Positions 50,396-61,741 of a stretch of 64,000 bases of DNA are shown in pieces. The stretch's first letter is position 1; every line of letters starts with the position of its first letter. The stretch comes from Ananas comosus (lineage: Eukaryota > Streptophyta > Magnoliopsida > Poales > Bromeliaceae): the NCBI RefSeq assembly GCF_001540865.1, contig NC_033633.1, positions 4,070,158-4,134,157 on the forward strand, read 5' to 3'. The notes beneath the pieces are model-generated. The model ran no database searches. It worked only from the letters and a program-made list of their open reading frames with translations, and was not told where the DNA came from. A program made the position numbers and the translations under genes.

Positions 50396-50940
50396 GGAGT
50401 AGGTTTTGTGTGCTATTAGGAGCACGGAGGCCTCCGTGCTCCTAAGCCGTTTTTGATTATAGAGCTTCCGAATCAACGATCGGTTCCGTTAGACTTGATC
50501 TAGCGTATTTGAACTATCTAGAAAATAATTTTTGTGATTTTTCGGTATCATTTTCCTAGCAATCGAAAGGGTTCAAAATCAACAAATTTTAATGGTTGAT
50601 GTATACCGTTTGCCAGCTTAACGGTGTAGAAGTATTCAAATCAGATAACATTTTGATAGAAAATTCTTTATACTATTTACAGCAAGGTCAATATGTTTGA
50701 TCGAAAATTTTAATACTATATCATCACTTTTTGTGAGATTTTTAATTTCAGCCGTTGATTTTCAACCCTTTCGATCGTTAGGTAAATGATATCGAAAAGT
50801 CACAAAATTTGTTTTCTAGATACTTCAAATATGCTAGATCAAGTCTAACGGAGCCGATCGTTGATTCGCAAGCTCCATCATCGAAAACAGCTTAGGAGCA
50901 CGGAGGCCTCCGTGCTCCTAATAGCACACAAGACCTACTC
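50396..50940. mobile_element. Long-TIR element M2 (copy b), nested in M3
   Basis: Starts GGAGTAGGTTTTGTGTGC and ends GCACACAAGACCTACTC. An 8-bp direct repeat CTATTTGG flanks it (50388-50395 and 50941-50948). If one base is trimmed to match copy a, the duplication is 9 bp with one mismatch. The perfect inner palindrome 'ggagcacggaggcctccgtg' occurs at both ends. Confidence 0.87.
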
Positions 50941-50979
50941 CTATTTGGAAGATATTTATACTGTTTCCCCTTTTATTGC

Positions 50980-51540
50980 ACTCTTTGAGATGTAAAATGT
51001 ATCCTTTAAGATAAAATTACTCTCTTTAAACGAAAGTTACACTCTTTGAGAAATATTTACACTGTTTCTTTTTTTATTACACTTTTTGAGGAATAAACTG
51101 CACCTTATGAGATATTTATATTGTTTTTCCTCTTGTTGTTCTGTTTCTCCTCTTAAAGCAGGGTGTAACAAGAAGAGAAACAGTATAACAAGAGGAGAAA
51201 CAATGCAACAAGAGAAGAAAAAGTATAAATAGCTCTCAAACAGTGTAAATATCTCTTGCGGGGTACAGTTTACATCTCAAACAGCGCAACAAAGAGAAGA
51301 AACAGTGTAAATATCTCTCAAAGAGTGCAAGTTTCATTTAAAAAGTGTAACTTTTATCTTAAAGAATGCAGTTTACATATTAAAGAGTGTAATAAGAGAA
51401 AAAATAGTATAAATATTTTTCAAAGAGTGCAATTTTCGTTTAAAAAGTCTAACTTTTACTTTAAAGAGTGCAGTTTACATCTCAAATATAGCAATTTACG
51501 TTCATAATAGTGTAACGTTCTTTTAAAACAGTGCAATTTT
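50980..51540. repeat. Degenerate short-unit repeat array
   Basis: Variants of 'aaagagtgcaattttcgttt' and 'aagtgtaacttttatcttaa' follow each other at roughly 20-35-bp spacing on either strand. The same words fill the interior of the other M3 copy. The open frame 51256-51507 is produced by the repeat. Confidence 0.7.
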
Positions 51541-51864
51541 ATTTTAACAGTGTAATTTCATCTTTATTTTTCTTTTTTTATAATTTTTTGTCTTTATTTT
51601 TTTCTTCTTCCTTCTTCTATAATTTTTTTTGATCATGCCTCTCCGCCAATGGTCACGGCGCCGGCGACAGCGCTACTAAGGACCCTTCGCTCCGAGGCTG
51701 CGGCGCTGCAACGACCTTCACGGCGTCGGCGTTAGCGGAGAGGCATCGTTGTCGAAGGCGGAGGAGGAGAAAGGAGAGGGAGAGGGCGAGAAAGGTGGGG
51801 AAGGGCGAGAGAGGGCAAGAGAGGCGTCGTCGTCGAAAACGGTGGAGGGTCGAAGAGGCGAGGG

Positions 51865-51895
<31 letters not shown>

Positions 51896-51959
51896 AGCAG
51901 CGTTATAGTGTTGGTAAAACTACATGAGCCCCCTCAACTATAGTAGATTGTAAAAGAGC

Positions 51960-51975
51960 NNNNNNNNNNNNNNNN
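51960..51975. other. Assembly gap (16 Ns)
   Basis: Undetermined bases inside the right arm of the M3 element. Confidence 0.99.
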
Positions 51976-52678
51976 TCTTCGGCGAGAGTGAAAAAAAAAT
52001 GAAAGAGAAAAAAAAAAAAAAAAAAAAAAGGTGAGAGAAAAAGTAATAAGGGTATTTTGGTTAGTGTGCTGAAAATTCGGACCGAATCTGCAAAATTGAA
52101 AAGGCGGCCCAATTTTGCATTAGCTCAAAATTTATGGATTTTTTTATGCAAATTGGCCAAAGTAAAATGAAATTTAAAATATTATATGTAAACTCTAACG
52201 GTACTATAATCCTATTTTCTTAAGATAAAAATAAAAAAATAAATTGAAGAAAAAGATAAAAAATACTTAGTCAGTGCAGTATTTAGAGGTTAGATGCATG
52301 AGTAACTATAGCAAGAAGTTAGTTGATTCACATATAAGAAAATTCAAACTAAACAAATTTAAAGTATGGATGGTTCATCATTTTCTCTTTAAAAATAATA
52401 GTGAAAAAATAAAATGAAATTTAAAATATTATATATAAAATATTACTCTCCTTTAATCCTTTTTTCCTTAATAAAACATAAAAGTTAAAAAAAATAAAGA
52501 TAAAAGATTAAAATATTTAGGGGTTAGATGAGTACCTACGAGAAGAAGTTACTTGATTCACGTATAAGAAAATTTAGATGAAACAAATTTAAATTTCTAG
52601 ATTGAGTTTTAATAAATATGTTATATTCTCCATTTTTGTGGGCTTGGACTGGACGTAGTGACATAGAGGCAGTTAGAG

Positions 52679-53429
52679 TGTTGGAAAATAATAATCCTAA
52701 CTTAATCTAAAATTTAGTTAGAGATAGAGTTTATCTAAATTATAAACTTATTATATTTAAAATTTATGTAATTAGAGTAGGATTTGTAATTATCCAAAGT
52801 AAAAGTTATGACTTCACATCTATATATATAGCTAGGTGTGGATTAATTAGAGGAATCATGCAACCACGATAGAAATGACTGCATAAGGCCGAGGGTGTCA
52901 CATAGGGTGTAATTAGAGACTTTTTATTAATAAGAAAAAACTTCAAATACCACCCCTATGGTTTCGCACTTTTTCACTTTAGTATCCTATAGTTTAAAGT
53001 GTATCACTTTCGTACGCTATGGTTTTATTTTGTCACTTTTTGTTATCCCTTGGCCATTTTTTTGTTAAATTAGTGATAAAGTTAAAACAAAAGGGTACTA
53101 AAGTGAATATTCGATAAATTAAAGGAAGGGTGTTTGAAGTTTTTTGTATATGATTTAATGAAAAATTAACGCAGTGGCTGACGAAAAAAGAAAAATGAAA
53201 CCACAAGGTTAGTATTTGATACACTTTAAACCACAGGATACTAAAGTGAGAAAGTACGAAACCACATGAGTGGTATTTGAAGTTTACCCTATTAATAAAG
53301 TATTAGTTTAGTTATCTTTTTTCTCCTCCAATATCTCTTCTTCATATTAGTTTGTTCTATTTTTATCCTAGATTACATAATTGGTATCAGCACCAACAAT
53401 TCGTATCAGAGAAAATCACACTTCCAACA
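52679..53429 (+). mobile_element. 5' LTR of a Copia element, with a nested MITE
   Basis: The LTR starts TGTTGGAAAATAATAATCC and ends CTTCCAACA. It contains a TATA box (tctatatatatagc, 52819-52832) and is split by the M1 MITE at 52934-53289. Directly after it lies the primer-binding site ATTGGTATCAGAG (53430-53442), complementary to the 3' part of initiator methionine tRNA, as in plant Copia elements. The same LTR sequence recurs at 59468-59600. Confidence 0.83.
52934..53289. mobile_element. MULE-like MITE M1 (copy d), nested in a Copia LTR
   Basis: Starts GAAAAAACTTCAAATACC and ends GTATTTGAAGTTTACCC with the exact 9-bp duplication TATTAATAA (52925-52933 and 53290-53298). A paralogous LTR without the insertion (59500-59560) shows one copy of the target. 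Confidence 0.95.
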
Positions 53430-54089
53430 ATTGGTATCAGAGTTGGAAAGTACCGGGCGACTTCTAAACCAGATGATAACAAATCTAAAAAGAACACAAA
53501 ACTAATGTACCAGATAGTTACGTCAAAGTTGAGTGACTCGTAGCAGATTATCGAAGGTGACGTTTAAGTGAAACCAAAGCGAAAGAATCACTTTGAAGAA
53601 GTTGGCTTTCACACAACACACGATAGCCGGTGGTTGCAACGCTTGACAAAAAGAAAACACTGAGAGCCCGTGAAGAGATAAAAAAGACTAGGCAAGCAAG
53701 CCAAAGTATGAAATACTCAGCGAGATCTCGATGAAATAACAACGTCGTCCAAGTAGAAAGGTACAAGTCTGAAACTTAATTTTTAGATTTTCAAGTTTTG
53801 TTATGGATTTAGATTGGTTTACTCAACCTTATTTACCAAAGTTCGATGGAACATATTTCAAATGATGAAAAATGGCAGTTCGATATTTTTTAGATTTCCA
53901 AAATTTATGGGATGTCGTGGAGAATAGAAATTATGAAAAAAGAATTTGGTAAAGATGAATTTAGTGAAAGAAATAGAAAAGTTCTATCATATATTTTTCA
54001 AAAAGTGGATCTGTTGTTGGTTGGAAAATTTTCAACGACTAGGACGGCACGAGAAATGTGGAGAATGCTAGTGAAAATTGGAGAAGAAG
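53430..54089 (+). mobile_element. Copia leader and broken gag
   Basis: Follows the primer-binding site. From 53805 the plus strand reads like the start of a Copia gag: 'FTQPYLPKFDGTYFK', then after an in-frame stop 'KMAVRYFLDFQNLWDVVE'. Multiple stops and frameshifts show that it is dead. It is cut at 54090 by the next element. Confidence 0.75.
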
Positions 54090-57000
54090 TGTCACGCCTC
54101 GAGGTCCCTTTTTGAAAGCCGATTCAAAATCGGGTTATCTTTATAAATCAGAATAAGCGAAAAACTACCTAGTTTTGTTTTATATTAAAACCTTGACCCC
54201 CAAGGGTGCAACAGACCAGCCACAAATACAGAAAATTTTTGAGAAATTGACAGAGTCTTTTCTATATTTGCACGGCGTAGTACAAGTACAATTGTCAACC
54301 ATGACCTCCACTCACACAAACAATAATCATGAGTCACAAAGATTATCATTTCACAAGTTTCACATCATACAGCTAGCCATCCTTAGTCGAAACCATTCCC
54401 CAATCATTCACATTCATCCTAGAGGTTGAAATTGTCTCCCACATGAAATTTTTTTTTTTTAAAACTATAATTTTACAAAAAACCTCGAGAAAGCGATTTA
54501 AAAGTGTTTCCCACACAGAAACCATTATTTTGAAAATGCTACCACGAGGGATAGAAAACCATTGATAAAATTCGAGTCCAAAACCACATATGTTCAAAAA
54601 CCACAAATGATCGAAACAATGAGTATCCAAAACATATAAAAACATCATTCAAAAATTCGCAAGTATAAAACACCAACTGAACCACAAGTATCATCTACTA
54701 TCAGGTGGAGGGGTGAACTATACTATCACCTATATGTCTAATGTTATGTATGAAGTAATTAAGAACGTGTATCGTAGGTCGAGACCTCTATGAGCGCCCA
54801 CTAGCTGCGGCATCATGTTACGTCCCGACCAATCCCATCCACGTCACCTGAAAATGTGGGGGGTGAGAACATTTAAACAAGTCTCCCCCTCCCAGTGGGT
54901 ACCGCAAGCAAACGAGGGCAAGCTGTACCCACCAGCAGATTGAGGGATAAACAACAACAGTAACAAGTAAATCGGGCATGATAACAATAAATAACGTCCA
55001 CCGATAATCACTAAAGAAGCTACTACTGTAAAATGAGGTAATAAAGCAACGACCAACTATAGTCAACAGTCAAACTAGTGCAATAGCGATGGTAACTGAA
55101 CTGACAACAACCATAATAATGATATGAATAAATGCTACTGCAAAGGGAGATAGAGAAATGACTATGCGTCAATTACAACTGATAGCACAAGTATACCCAA
55201 TCTATACCACCGTGTCGGTCTAAGGACCTCAAGCAAACCACAACTGCTCTCTTTGGCATATAATCCAAGCAAATGGCCACCGGGCTAATGGGTTGGCAAC
55301 TAACCACTTTTTCGGAAAAGAACACCCTCCTGCGAAGGATTAGCCCACTGGTGTTCGTGAAATACTATCGAGCTGTGGCGATCGATATAAATATAATCAA
55401 TAGCCAAAGTCAGTGAATAGCCGACAATCTCCGCCCCTCATGGCACATCGATCAATAGGTCATCGAATTGTAAAGGAACACGAGTACCAACCACTCAGGT
55501 CAACTAGGATTGAACAATTCAACATCCTCTCAAGTGTATGCAAGTATCGACTACTCAGGTCAATAAGGAAGTATGAGATCAACAATGACAATAGTATAAG
55601 GGAACTGACCACCCTAGTCAACTACGATGTATCCATGAGAATCAACCACTCAAGTCAACGACGACGCGTTCAAAAGGACCGACTACTCAGGTCAACCATG
55701 GAGTATGCACAAGAATCGATCACTCAAGTCAACTAGAATAGATAAGCTCAGCATCCTCTCAAGTATACGAGTATCGACCACTCAGGTCAACTGAAAAGTA
55801 TGAGATCAATGACACTAAAAGTACACAGGCACCGACCACTCAGGTCAACTAGAATATAAATGCAAGTGTCACTACAGCTCTACTTCTATGTCATGACAAA
55901 TGGGAGAGTATACCAAAAAAAGTAAGGGTCGAAGTCATGCGGTGAAGAACTCAAGTACTGAATATGTCTATATGAAAGCAGTAAAAGGTAGGGATGAAGA
56001 GAACATCACCGAGCGTGCATGCCTGAATCGACTTCAGATCGAATTACCCATCTATATTTGTCCCCGCGTCTAGTTCCTACGAGGCGAGGGATGCCGATTG
56101 GACCTACGACAGGTCCACTAAGTTAGGATCTAATCCACATGACTTAAAACACATCGCTCACAAACCTAAAACCGCCCACGAAATCAGTTTCCCAAAACTG
56201 ATCCCCAAACTTGCTGGGAGTCCTGAAAATGCACTGGGATAACCCTGGGACCCACGAGACATCCCTAAACACACCGACTCACACCGGGAATCACCCGCTA
56301 TCCCAAAACACACCTATTTGGGTGTCTAGATAGCAAACATAAGTCTCCAGGTCAACCCGTTCGTCGCCGACAGACCGTTCACCATCGGGCTTTCGAAAGT
56401 GTCCATTTTGGCACTGGAAGCCTCTGCCGCTCGTTTTTCGCCTCTGAACACATGAGGCAACCCCCGGCGGCCAGCCAACGAGGCTAGGCGATGATTTTCA
56501 GGGTGATCACGTAGTCGAATACTCATCACGATGCGAAACCGAGTTGTACCGGCGATTTTGCCAGAAAATGCATCAAAACCCCTCCGCCGCTCATCCACCA
56601 CCTCTGATCTTTAAAGGTGGTGGTACCAACCAGCGAACAAGGCTTAGCGGGGCCTTTAGGGCATTCGAAAGGCCAACGTGCAAAAGCAGCAACATAAATC
56701 GCGTCTGATCGGTGAATTTTTGCAAGCAACATTATGGGACCCCGTTTCCACTCCGCAACAGCTCCCGGACCTTCGACGATTAGTCAAGAGTTGCTAATAG
56801 TGATTACACGCTTTTTGAGGCTCTGTGCAGGGTCTTCATCGCATACAATATGTAGTTGGCCTACTAAAGCATTAAATACTAATAAAACAATACACGAAAC
56901 ACGAGTTTCGAGCTCGTTATCCTGATCCACATCACAGCAGATCCATCCAACCAGTCGATTTGATTCATTTAAATGAGATGATGCTCGTGCTCACTGTTTA

Positions 57001-57672
57001 GAGCACGATCGACTACCGAGGAGCTTCGTGGAGCCTTGTCAAGTTCAATACACGAAGGTCTTCGGGAGCGGGGAAGCCAAATCTTAGTGATGCAGCGTCA
57101 ATGACAGCAACGGAGGTGGGCATGACGTTCAGCGAGTCAAGGAGTTCGCCGTGCTTGCCTTCGGAAAGATCGGGGAGCGTTGAAACACTGTGAAATGCAA
57201 AAGGCCCACATTTGAGCCCTAGCTCAAAGTGCAAGAAGCTCAGAGGTTCCGACTAGTTGCTAGCAACCTACGGGTGCGCGCCCGGCTGGAGTTGGCGGCG
57301 GAAGAGGAAAAGAGCCCCGGGCTCCCCTTGGCCGGCAGCAACGGTGACGGTGTGAGGCTCGCCCAGCACAAAAGCAAGCTGGGCCGAGCCTTACACGGCG
57401 GCGTCCAAGGAAGGCAGGGTCGATGGTGGTGGTCCTTAGGGACTGAAAAAAGACGGCAGAGGAGGCCTAAGGCGGCAACGGCTGCGAGGGGAAATGGCGG
57501 CCTCTCCTCTACCCGCAGCTTTCTGAGGGGTCGCATACAACTTGCGGAGGCGCCGGCGGTGCTTAGTGACACTAGAGAAGCATTGCCAGGCTGAAAGGTG
57601 TCGAGGGGGAGGCTGAGGATTGGGAGGGTAGGCTCCTATGGCTCAGGCTTACAAGATAGAGAGAGGAAGGGA

Positions 57673-57706
<34 letters not shown>

Positions 57707-58184
57707 TTGGCTTCTCTCATTCTCCGGCAGTCAGCGGCAGCCATGGCGACGGTTGCTAATCCCCACAGGTGGCCAAGGAGAAGAGGAGAGGGTGGATCTA
57801 GGGTTTGGGTTCCAAAATCCCCAAATCCACCCAAAACCTATATTCCCAAAAGAATAATCACCCAAAACTCCCTCAACTCTTAGAAATATGTTACAGTCCC
57901 TCTCCAGCATCTTTCTCTCCTAGAAAGATCCTCGCTTGTACGCTTCCATGTAGAACGAAGAGCTAATTGTGTCAAAAAAGCAAATTCAATGCGGAATAAA
58001 AGCCATCATAGCGATAAAACCTATTTTTCTCAAAAACTGTGTGTCAAACATAAAATCTGTTGGCGCCATTGGCCCCGAGATAGTCGGACCATCGAAAATG
58101 AGCTATTGGATCCCCCAAAACGGAGTACGATTCATATCCGAAGCTGACCTCTCTTTTCAGTCACTATCGAAAACACAAGTTACT
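54090..58184 (-). mobile_element. Gypsy-LTR-like non-coding block
   Basis: It begins TGTCACGCCTCGAGG, a gypsy-type LTR start, and at 54815 has a second start-like TGTTACGTCCCGACC. The rest is GC-moderate non-coding DNA with a tandem repeat (55480-55860), a (GA)n run (57678-57704) and leader-like text (57720-57860). No gag-pol coding was found; long frames at 57013-57594 overlap on both strands and show no domain. Limits and number of elements are uncertain. Confidence 0.5.
55480..55860 (+). repeat. Tandem array with core 'cgaccactcaggtcaac'
   Basis: Eight variants of (c/a)(g/a)a(c/t)(c/t)actca(g/a)gtcaac occur at irregular 35-60-bp spacing (about 55488, 55548, 55608, 55643, 55679, 55716, 55775 and 55832). 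The open frame 55413-55736 runs across it and is not a gene. Confidence 0.8.
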
Positions 58185-59010
58185 CACTACAACAAAAACG
58201 GTGTATAGCGACACTTTTAAATGCCGATACAGTTAAAAAAAGTGATGTTGGCTAAATTACCGACACTTTTTAAAAGTGTTGCTATATGTGAGGTCGCTAT
58301 ATGTGGGGTCACCTCGATGTTTGCCACCCACTTCTCTAGTGATCTGTGGCGGAGGTATACGTGGCGATCGTAGCCCTCTACGGTTCTTGTGAAATCCTCG
58401 CGGCCAAACTCCAACTGCCCGAACCCTACCTCGTCGACTACGGCGGTAGAGGAGGAGAAGGCGAGATGGTGATCAATTTTTTCTTTTTTTTCTTTTTATT
58501 TGTAATCGGGCCGAGTAAGCTGGGTGGGGTTGGTTAAGTGGAGAAACTTTTTATTTTTGGTTGGATTGAGCTTTATATTTAGGCCTTAGTAGATTTTTTT
58601 AAAAAAATTTGGCATAAATGGGACACTTACACAAAATCCTCGCCTCGATGTTTGCCACCTACTTTTCCAACGACCTATGGCGGAGGAACATGTGGCGATC
58701 GTAGCCCTCTACGGTCCTTGGGAAATCCTCACGGCCAAACTCCCACTGCCCGAACCGTACCTCGTCGGCTACAGCAGCAGAGGAGGAGAAAGGGAGATGG
58801 TAATCAAAATTTTCTTTTTTTTCTTTTTTATTTGTAATTGGGCCGAGTAAGTTGGGTGTGGTTCGTTAAATAGAGAAATTTTTTATTTTTGGTTGGATTG
58901 AGCTTTATATTTAGGGCTTAATAGATTTTTTAAAAAATTTTGGCATAAATGGGATACTTACACAAAAAAGTCCAAAAAATGAGTACTTATAATCTAATTC
59001 TGTTGTAGTG
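58185..59010 (+). mobile_element. Complete non-autonomous CACTA element
   Basis: Left end CACTACAACAAAAACGGTG, right end AATTCTGTTGTAGTG. The 3-bp duplication ACT is exact (58182-58184 and 59011-59013). 826 bp, with an internal direct duplication: 58303-58630 matches about 58642-58970 ('cctcgatgtttgccaccyac', 'gtggcgatcgtagccctcta'). Subterminal 'agcgacacttttaa' and 'aaaagtgttgctatatgtg' repeats are inverted. There is no transposase. Confidence 0.95.
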
Positions 59011-59013
59011 ACT

Positions 59014-59610
59014 ATTCACTTTAAGTGAAAAGTAATAATCGCGTAAAAAATTTATTCTAAATCTTTTTTCGCTGAAATTTGACAGGCCAATTTAAAATTA
59101 AAATACATACGATAACATTTAAAAAGTTGTCAAACATATATAGAAAAAAAAATCTCAGTCCTCACAAGAAGATTTACATGAAGAGAAAGATATTCAAGAT
59201 GAAAAAGAAATTCAATCCAACAATAAAGATGTAGAGGCCCCAATTTGCAAAGGAATTTAGAAAGAAGATTTTGATTAAAATCATGAAGAAAATTTGATTC
59301 ACGAAAACTATGCCGATGATCAAAACGGTGCAACATGGATCAACGAGAAAGTTCACGATGACGATATGATTAAAAAATTTTCTGTCGATAAAGTAATTAC
59401 ATATCCAGTCAAAGAGGAAGTTGACTCTTTTTCTAATATTATTGAAAAGAACACATCAATTAATAGTAGACATGGCCGCATAAGACCAAGGGTGTCACCC
59501 AGGTGTAATTAGAGATTTTTGATTAATAAAGTATTAATTTGGTTATCTTCTTCCTCCTCCAATATGTCCTCTTTATATTATTTTGTTCTATTTTTGATAG
59601 AAAATCATGC
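59014..59610 (+). mobile_element. Copia-element remnant including 3' part of the LTR
   Basis: 59468-59600 matches the LTR at 52886-52933 plus 53299-53385 ('ggtgtaattagaga', 'cctcctccaatatgtc', 'ttttgttctatttttgat'), but lacks the MITE. The upstream part (59150-59465) has Copia-internal-like short frames with no clear domain. Together with 52679-54089 it may be the far end of one element split by later insertions. Confidence 0.6.
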
Positions 59611-60068
59611 TACCAACAAAAACGAGGTATGGACGGTTATTTGATGAAATCATTTCTTCTATTTTTTTTAAAATATGAATTCGGATATGAATATATATTG
59701 GATACTAAATTTTCGTTCTCATATCTGCTAAAATTGGATTCGAATATGGTCGAATATTTTTTCAGATTTGATATAGGTTGAATATATTTTCGAATTTTAT
59801 TCAAATAATAATATACACTTATATGCACAAATAAATATGTACTGGAATTAGCAAAAATATAACTAAAGTTTTACATTTATGTTCAAATTTTTATATACTT
59901 ATTATTTAATTGAATAAAATCTAAGATTTAATAAATATAAATATTATAGAAGCAATTACTGAAAGGTTTCTGACTTTCTTATTTATCTCTTTTAGAAAGT
60001 TAATATTAAAAATATCTTTTAAAATTTCAAAATCTTTCAAATATATCTTTTAGAGTTAAATGAATTAT
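59611..60068. other. AT-rich intergenic DNA
   Basis: 'atatgaattcggatatgaat'-type words (59680-59800) suggest an old hAT-like fragment; no gene. Confidence 0.35.
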
Positions 60069-60329
60069 GCTATTATACTATCTATAATACCAAGCACTTA
60101 CTACTATCGAGTTTTCGACTGTTGGATGAAAGAATGTGTGGTTAAGATGGTAGTGGAATGTGCAGTTAGGATAATAGTGGTTCTCGGTTAGGATAATACT
60201 GATCTCCTAGGGTTGAGTAGGTGGTTGGTTGAATAGTATAATTTAACGGGTGGAAATGATTAAAGGATAGATCTAACGGCAAAAAATTCGATTTTACTAA
60301 GAGTTTGGTACTATCGATAGTATAGTAGC
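60069..60329. mobile_element. Small TIR element (MITE)
   Basis: Starts GCTATTATACTATCTATAAT and ends ATCGATAGTATAGTAGC, giving ~20-bp imperfect inverted ends that continue as 'taccaag'/'tttggta'. I found no target duplication. A related half-copy lies at about 40165-40330 ('gggttgagtggatggttggt', 'aatagtatatctaatggttg'). Confidence 0.6.
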
Positions 60330-60891
60330 TGGACTGAAGTTAAATTATGTAACAATCGATATTTCTATAAAATTATCATTTTGCCCTTTCGAATATACTT
60401 TTTCTTCTACTATCAAAAACTTTTCTTATTTGCTATTAAGTTACAGACAAAATAAGTATTTTAATTTTTTACCTTTTTACATATACTCTTCTATCATCAC
60501 AAACTTTTCTTATATATCCTTGAGCTAGGGGTGAAAAAAAAAAGAATCACATTTATTTTCTCAAAGCATAAATTATCTTCTTAAGGCTATCAAATTCATC
60601 CTTATTTCCCTACATGTAGCAATTAAATCTATTTTTCTCTCAAAAAGAAAAATTAACTCCTTATCTCCCCACACATATTAGTAATTAAATAATTTAGAAT
60701 TTTTATATTAAAACGTAATATTATAATATAATTAATTAATTAATATAAAATATAAAAAATTGGATATCTGTATTCATATCTATATTTTTGGATATCTAAA
60801 TATTTTTGAAATTTTAAATTTATTCCGTAGTCATATTCTATTATATCCAAATTTTTTAATGTGAATACCAATGGTACCAATTTTAGGGAAA
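60330..60891. other. AT-rich intergenic DNA
   Basis: No gene or clear element. Confidence 0.35.
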
Positions 60892-61230
60892 ATTTCAAAT
60901 ACCATCGAACTTTCTCACTTTGATACCCTACAGCTTAAAGTGTATTGATTTAATATTCCATGGTTTTATTTTTCTCTTTTTATTTTCCCTTCTACTAATT
61001 TTTTTTATTAAATCAGTGACAAATTTAAAACTAAAAAGTATTAAAATAAATATTTGATAAATTTAGGTGGTGTATCTGAAATTTTTTGTATATATTTTAA
61101 TGAAATGTTAACGGAGGAGCTGATGAAAAGAGAAAAATAAAACAACATAATAGTAAATTGATACACTTTAAACCACAGAATGGTAAAATAAGAAGTTTAA
61201 AACTACCGAGGTGATATTTAAAATTTATCC
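60892..61230. mobile_element. MULE-like MITE M1 (copy e), degenerate
   Basis: Starts GGGAAAATTTCAAATACC and ends GGTGATATTTAAAATTTATCC, with the same internal order as the other M1 copies. Target duplications cannot be matched, so it is older or rearranged. Confidence 0.75.
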
Positions 61231-61741
61231 AATATAGAAATATTTTTAAATAATATTTTATTTGTTTTCACCCAAAAATTTAAACTCCAAATCTAAATCT
61301 CCGTAAAAGAGCAAACGCACGTAGTTCAACGGCCACAAAATATTGCTCTTAATTCGGATTCCGCAAAAATTCGGTATAGATATAATATGCATAAAATTTA
61401 TTTTCTAATTTTTAAATTCGTTGAAAAATTCGGCTTAAAAAACGAATTTGGTATAAAAGATAAAATATATAATATAAAATATAAGATAATTTATATTTAA
61501 AAATAAAAATTATAAATTTTTTATTAATATTTTTAATAATTCGGAAATAAATTTTTGTTTTTTTTTTTTTTGAATCCGTGGTGAAAAGAAACATTAATAT
61601 ATATATAATATATATATAAATATATAAAATAAAATATAAAAAAAAGAATTGAAAAAGAAAAGACAAAAATGAAAAGGCGCTTCCGACTGTGCCCACTGTG
61701 CACAGCACTCATCGTTCGTCCTCCCTCGATAGTCGTCAGTG
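61231..61741. other. Upstream flank of the F-box/kelch locus
   Basis: Contains a fragment of the MULE-like family of 35378-36164 (about 61350-61470) and an AT-rich stretch. The last ~70 bp, which is GC-richer, may be promoter/5' UTR of the following locus. Confidence 0.45.

Larger units (their letters stand above)
49634..52158. mobile_element. Large MULE-like element, family M3 (copy b)
   Basis: Starts GGCCAATTTGCATAAAAAAT and ends TTTTATGCAAATTGGCC; it is flanked by the exact 9-bp duplication AAAGTAAAA (49625-49633 and 52159-52167). The left arm has a GC-rich block 49800-50160 ('gcggaggcagaggcggaggc', 'gtcgacgccgacgccgcgg') and the right arm its inverse (51640-51860). The interior is degenerate ~20-bp repeats ('aagagtgcagtttacatctc'). 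It contains an M2 element (50396-50940) and a 16-base N gap (51960-51975). Confidence 0.88.

Noticed and set aside
55480..55860. CRISPR-like spacing of a short core
   Set aside because: Core is variable, spacing irregular, context is a plant retroelement.
57229..57594. 121-aa plus and 110-aa minus frames
   Set aside because: Overlap each other on opposite strands in a gypsy-like block; no domain.
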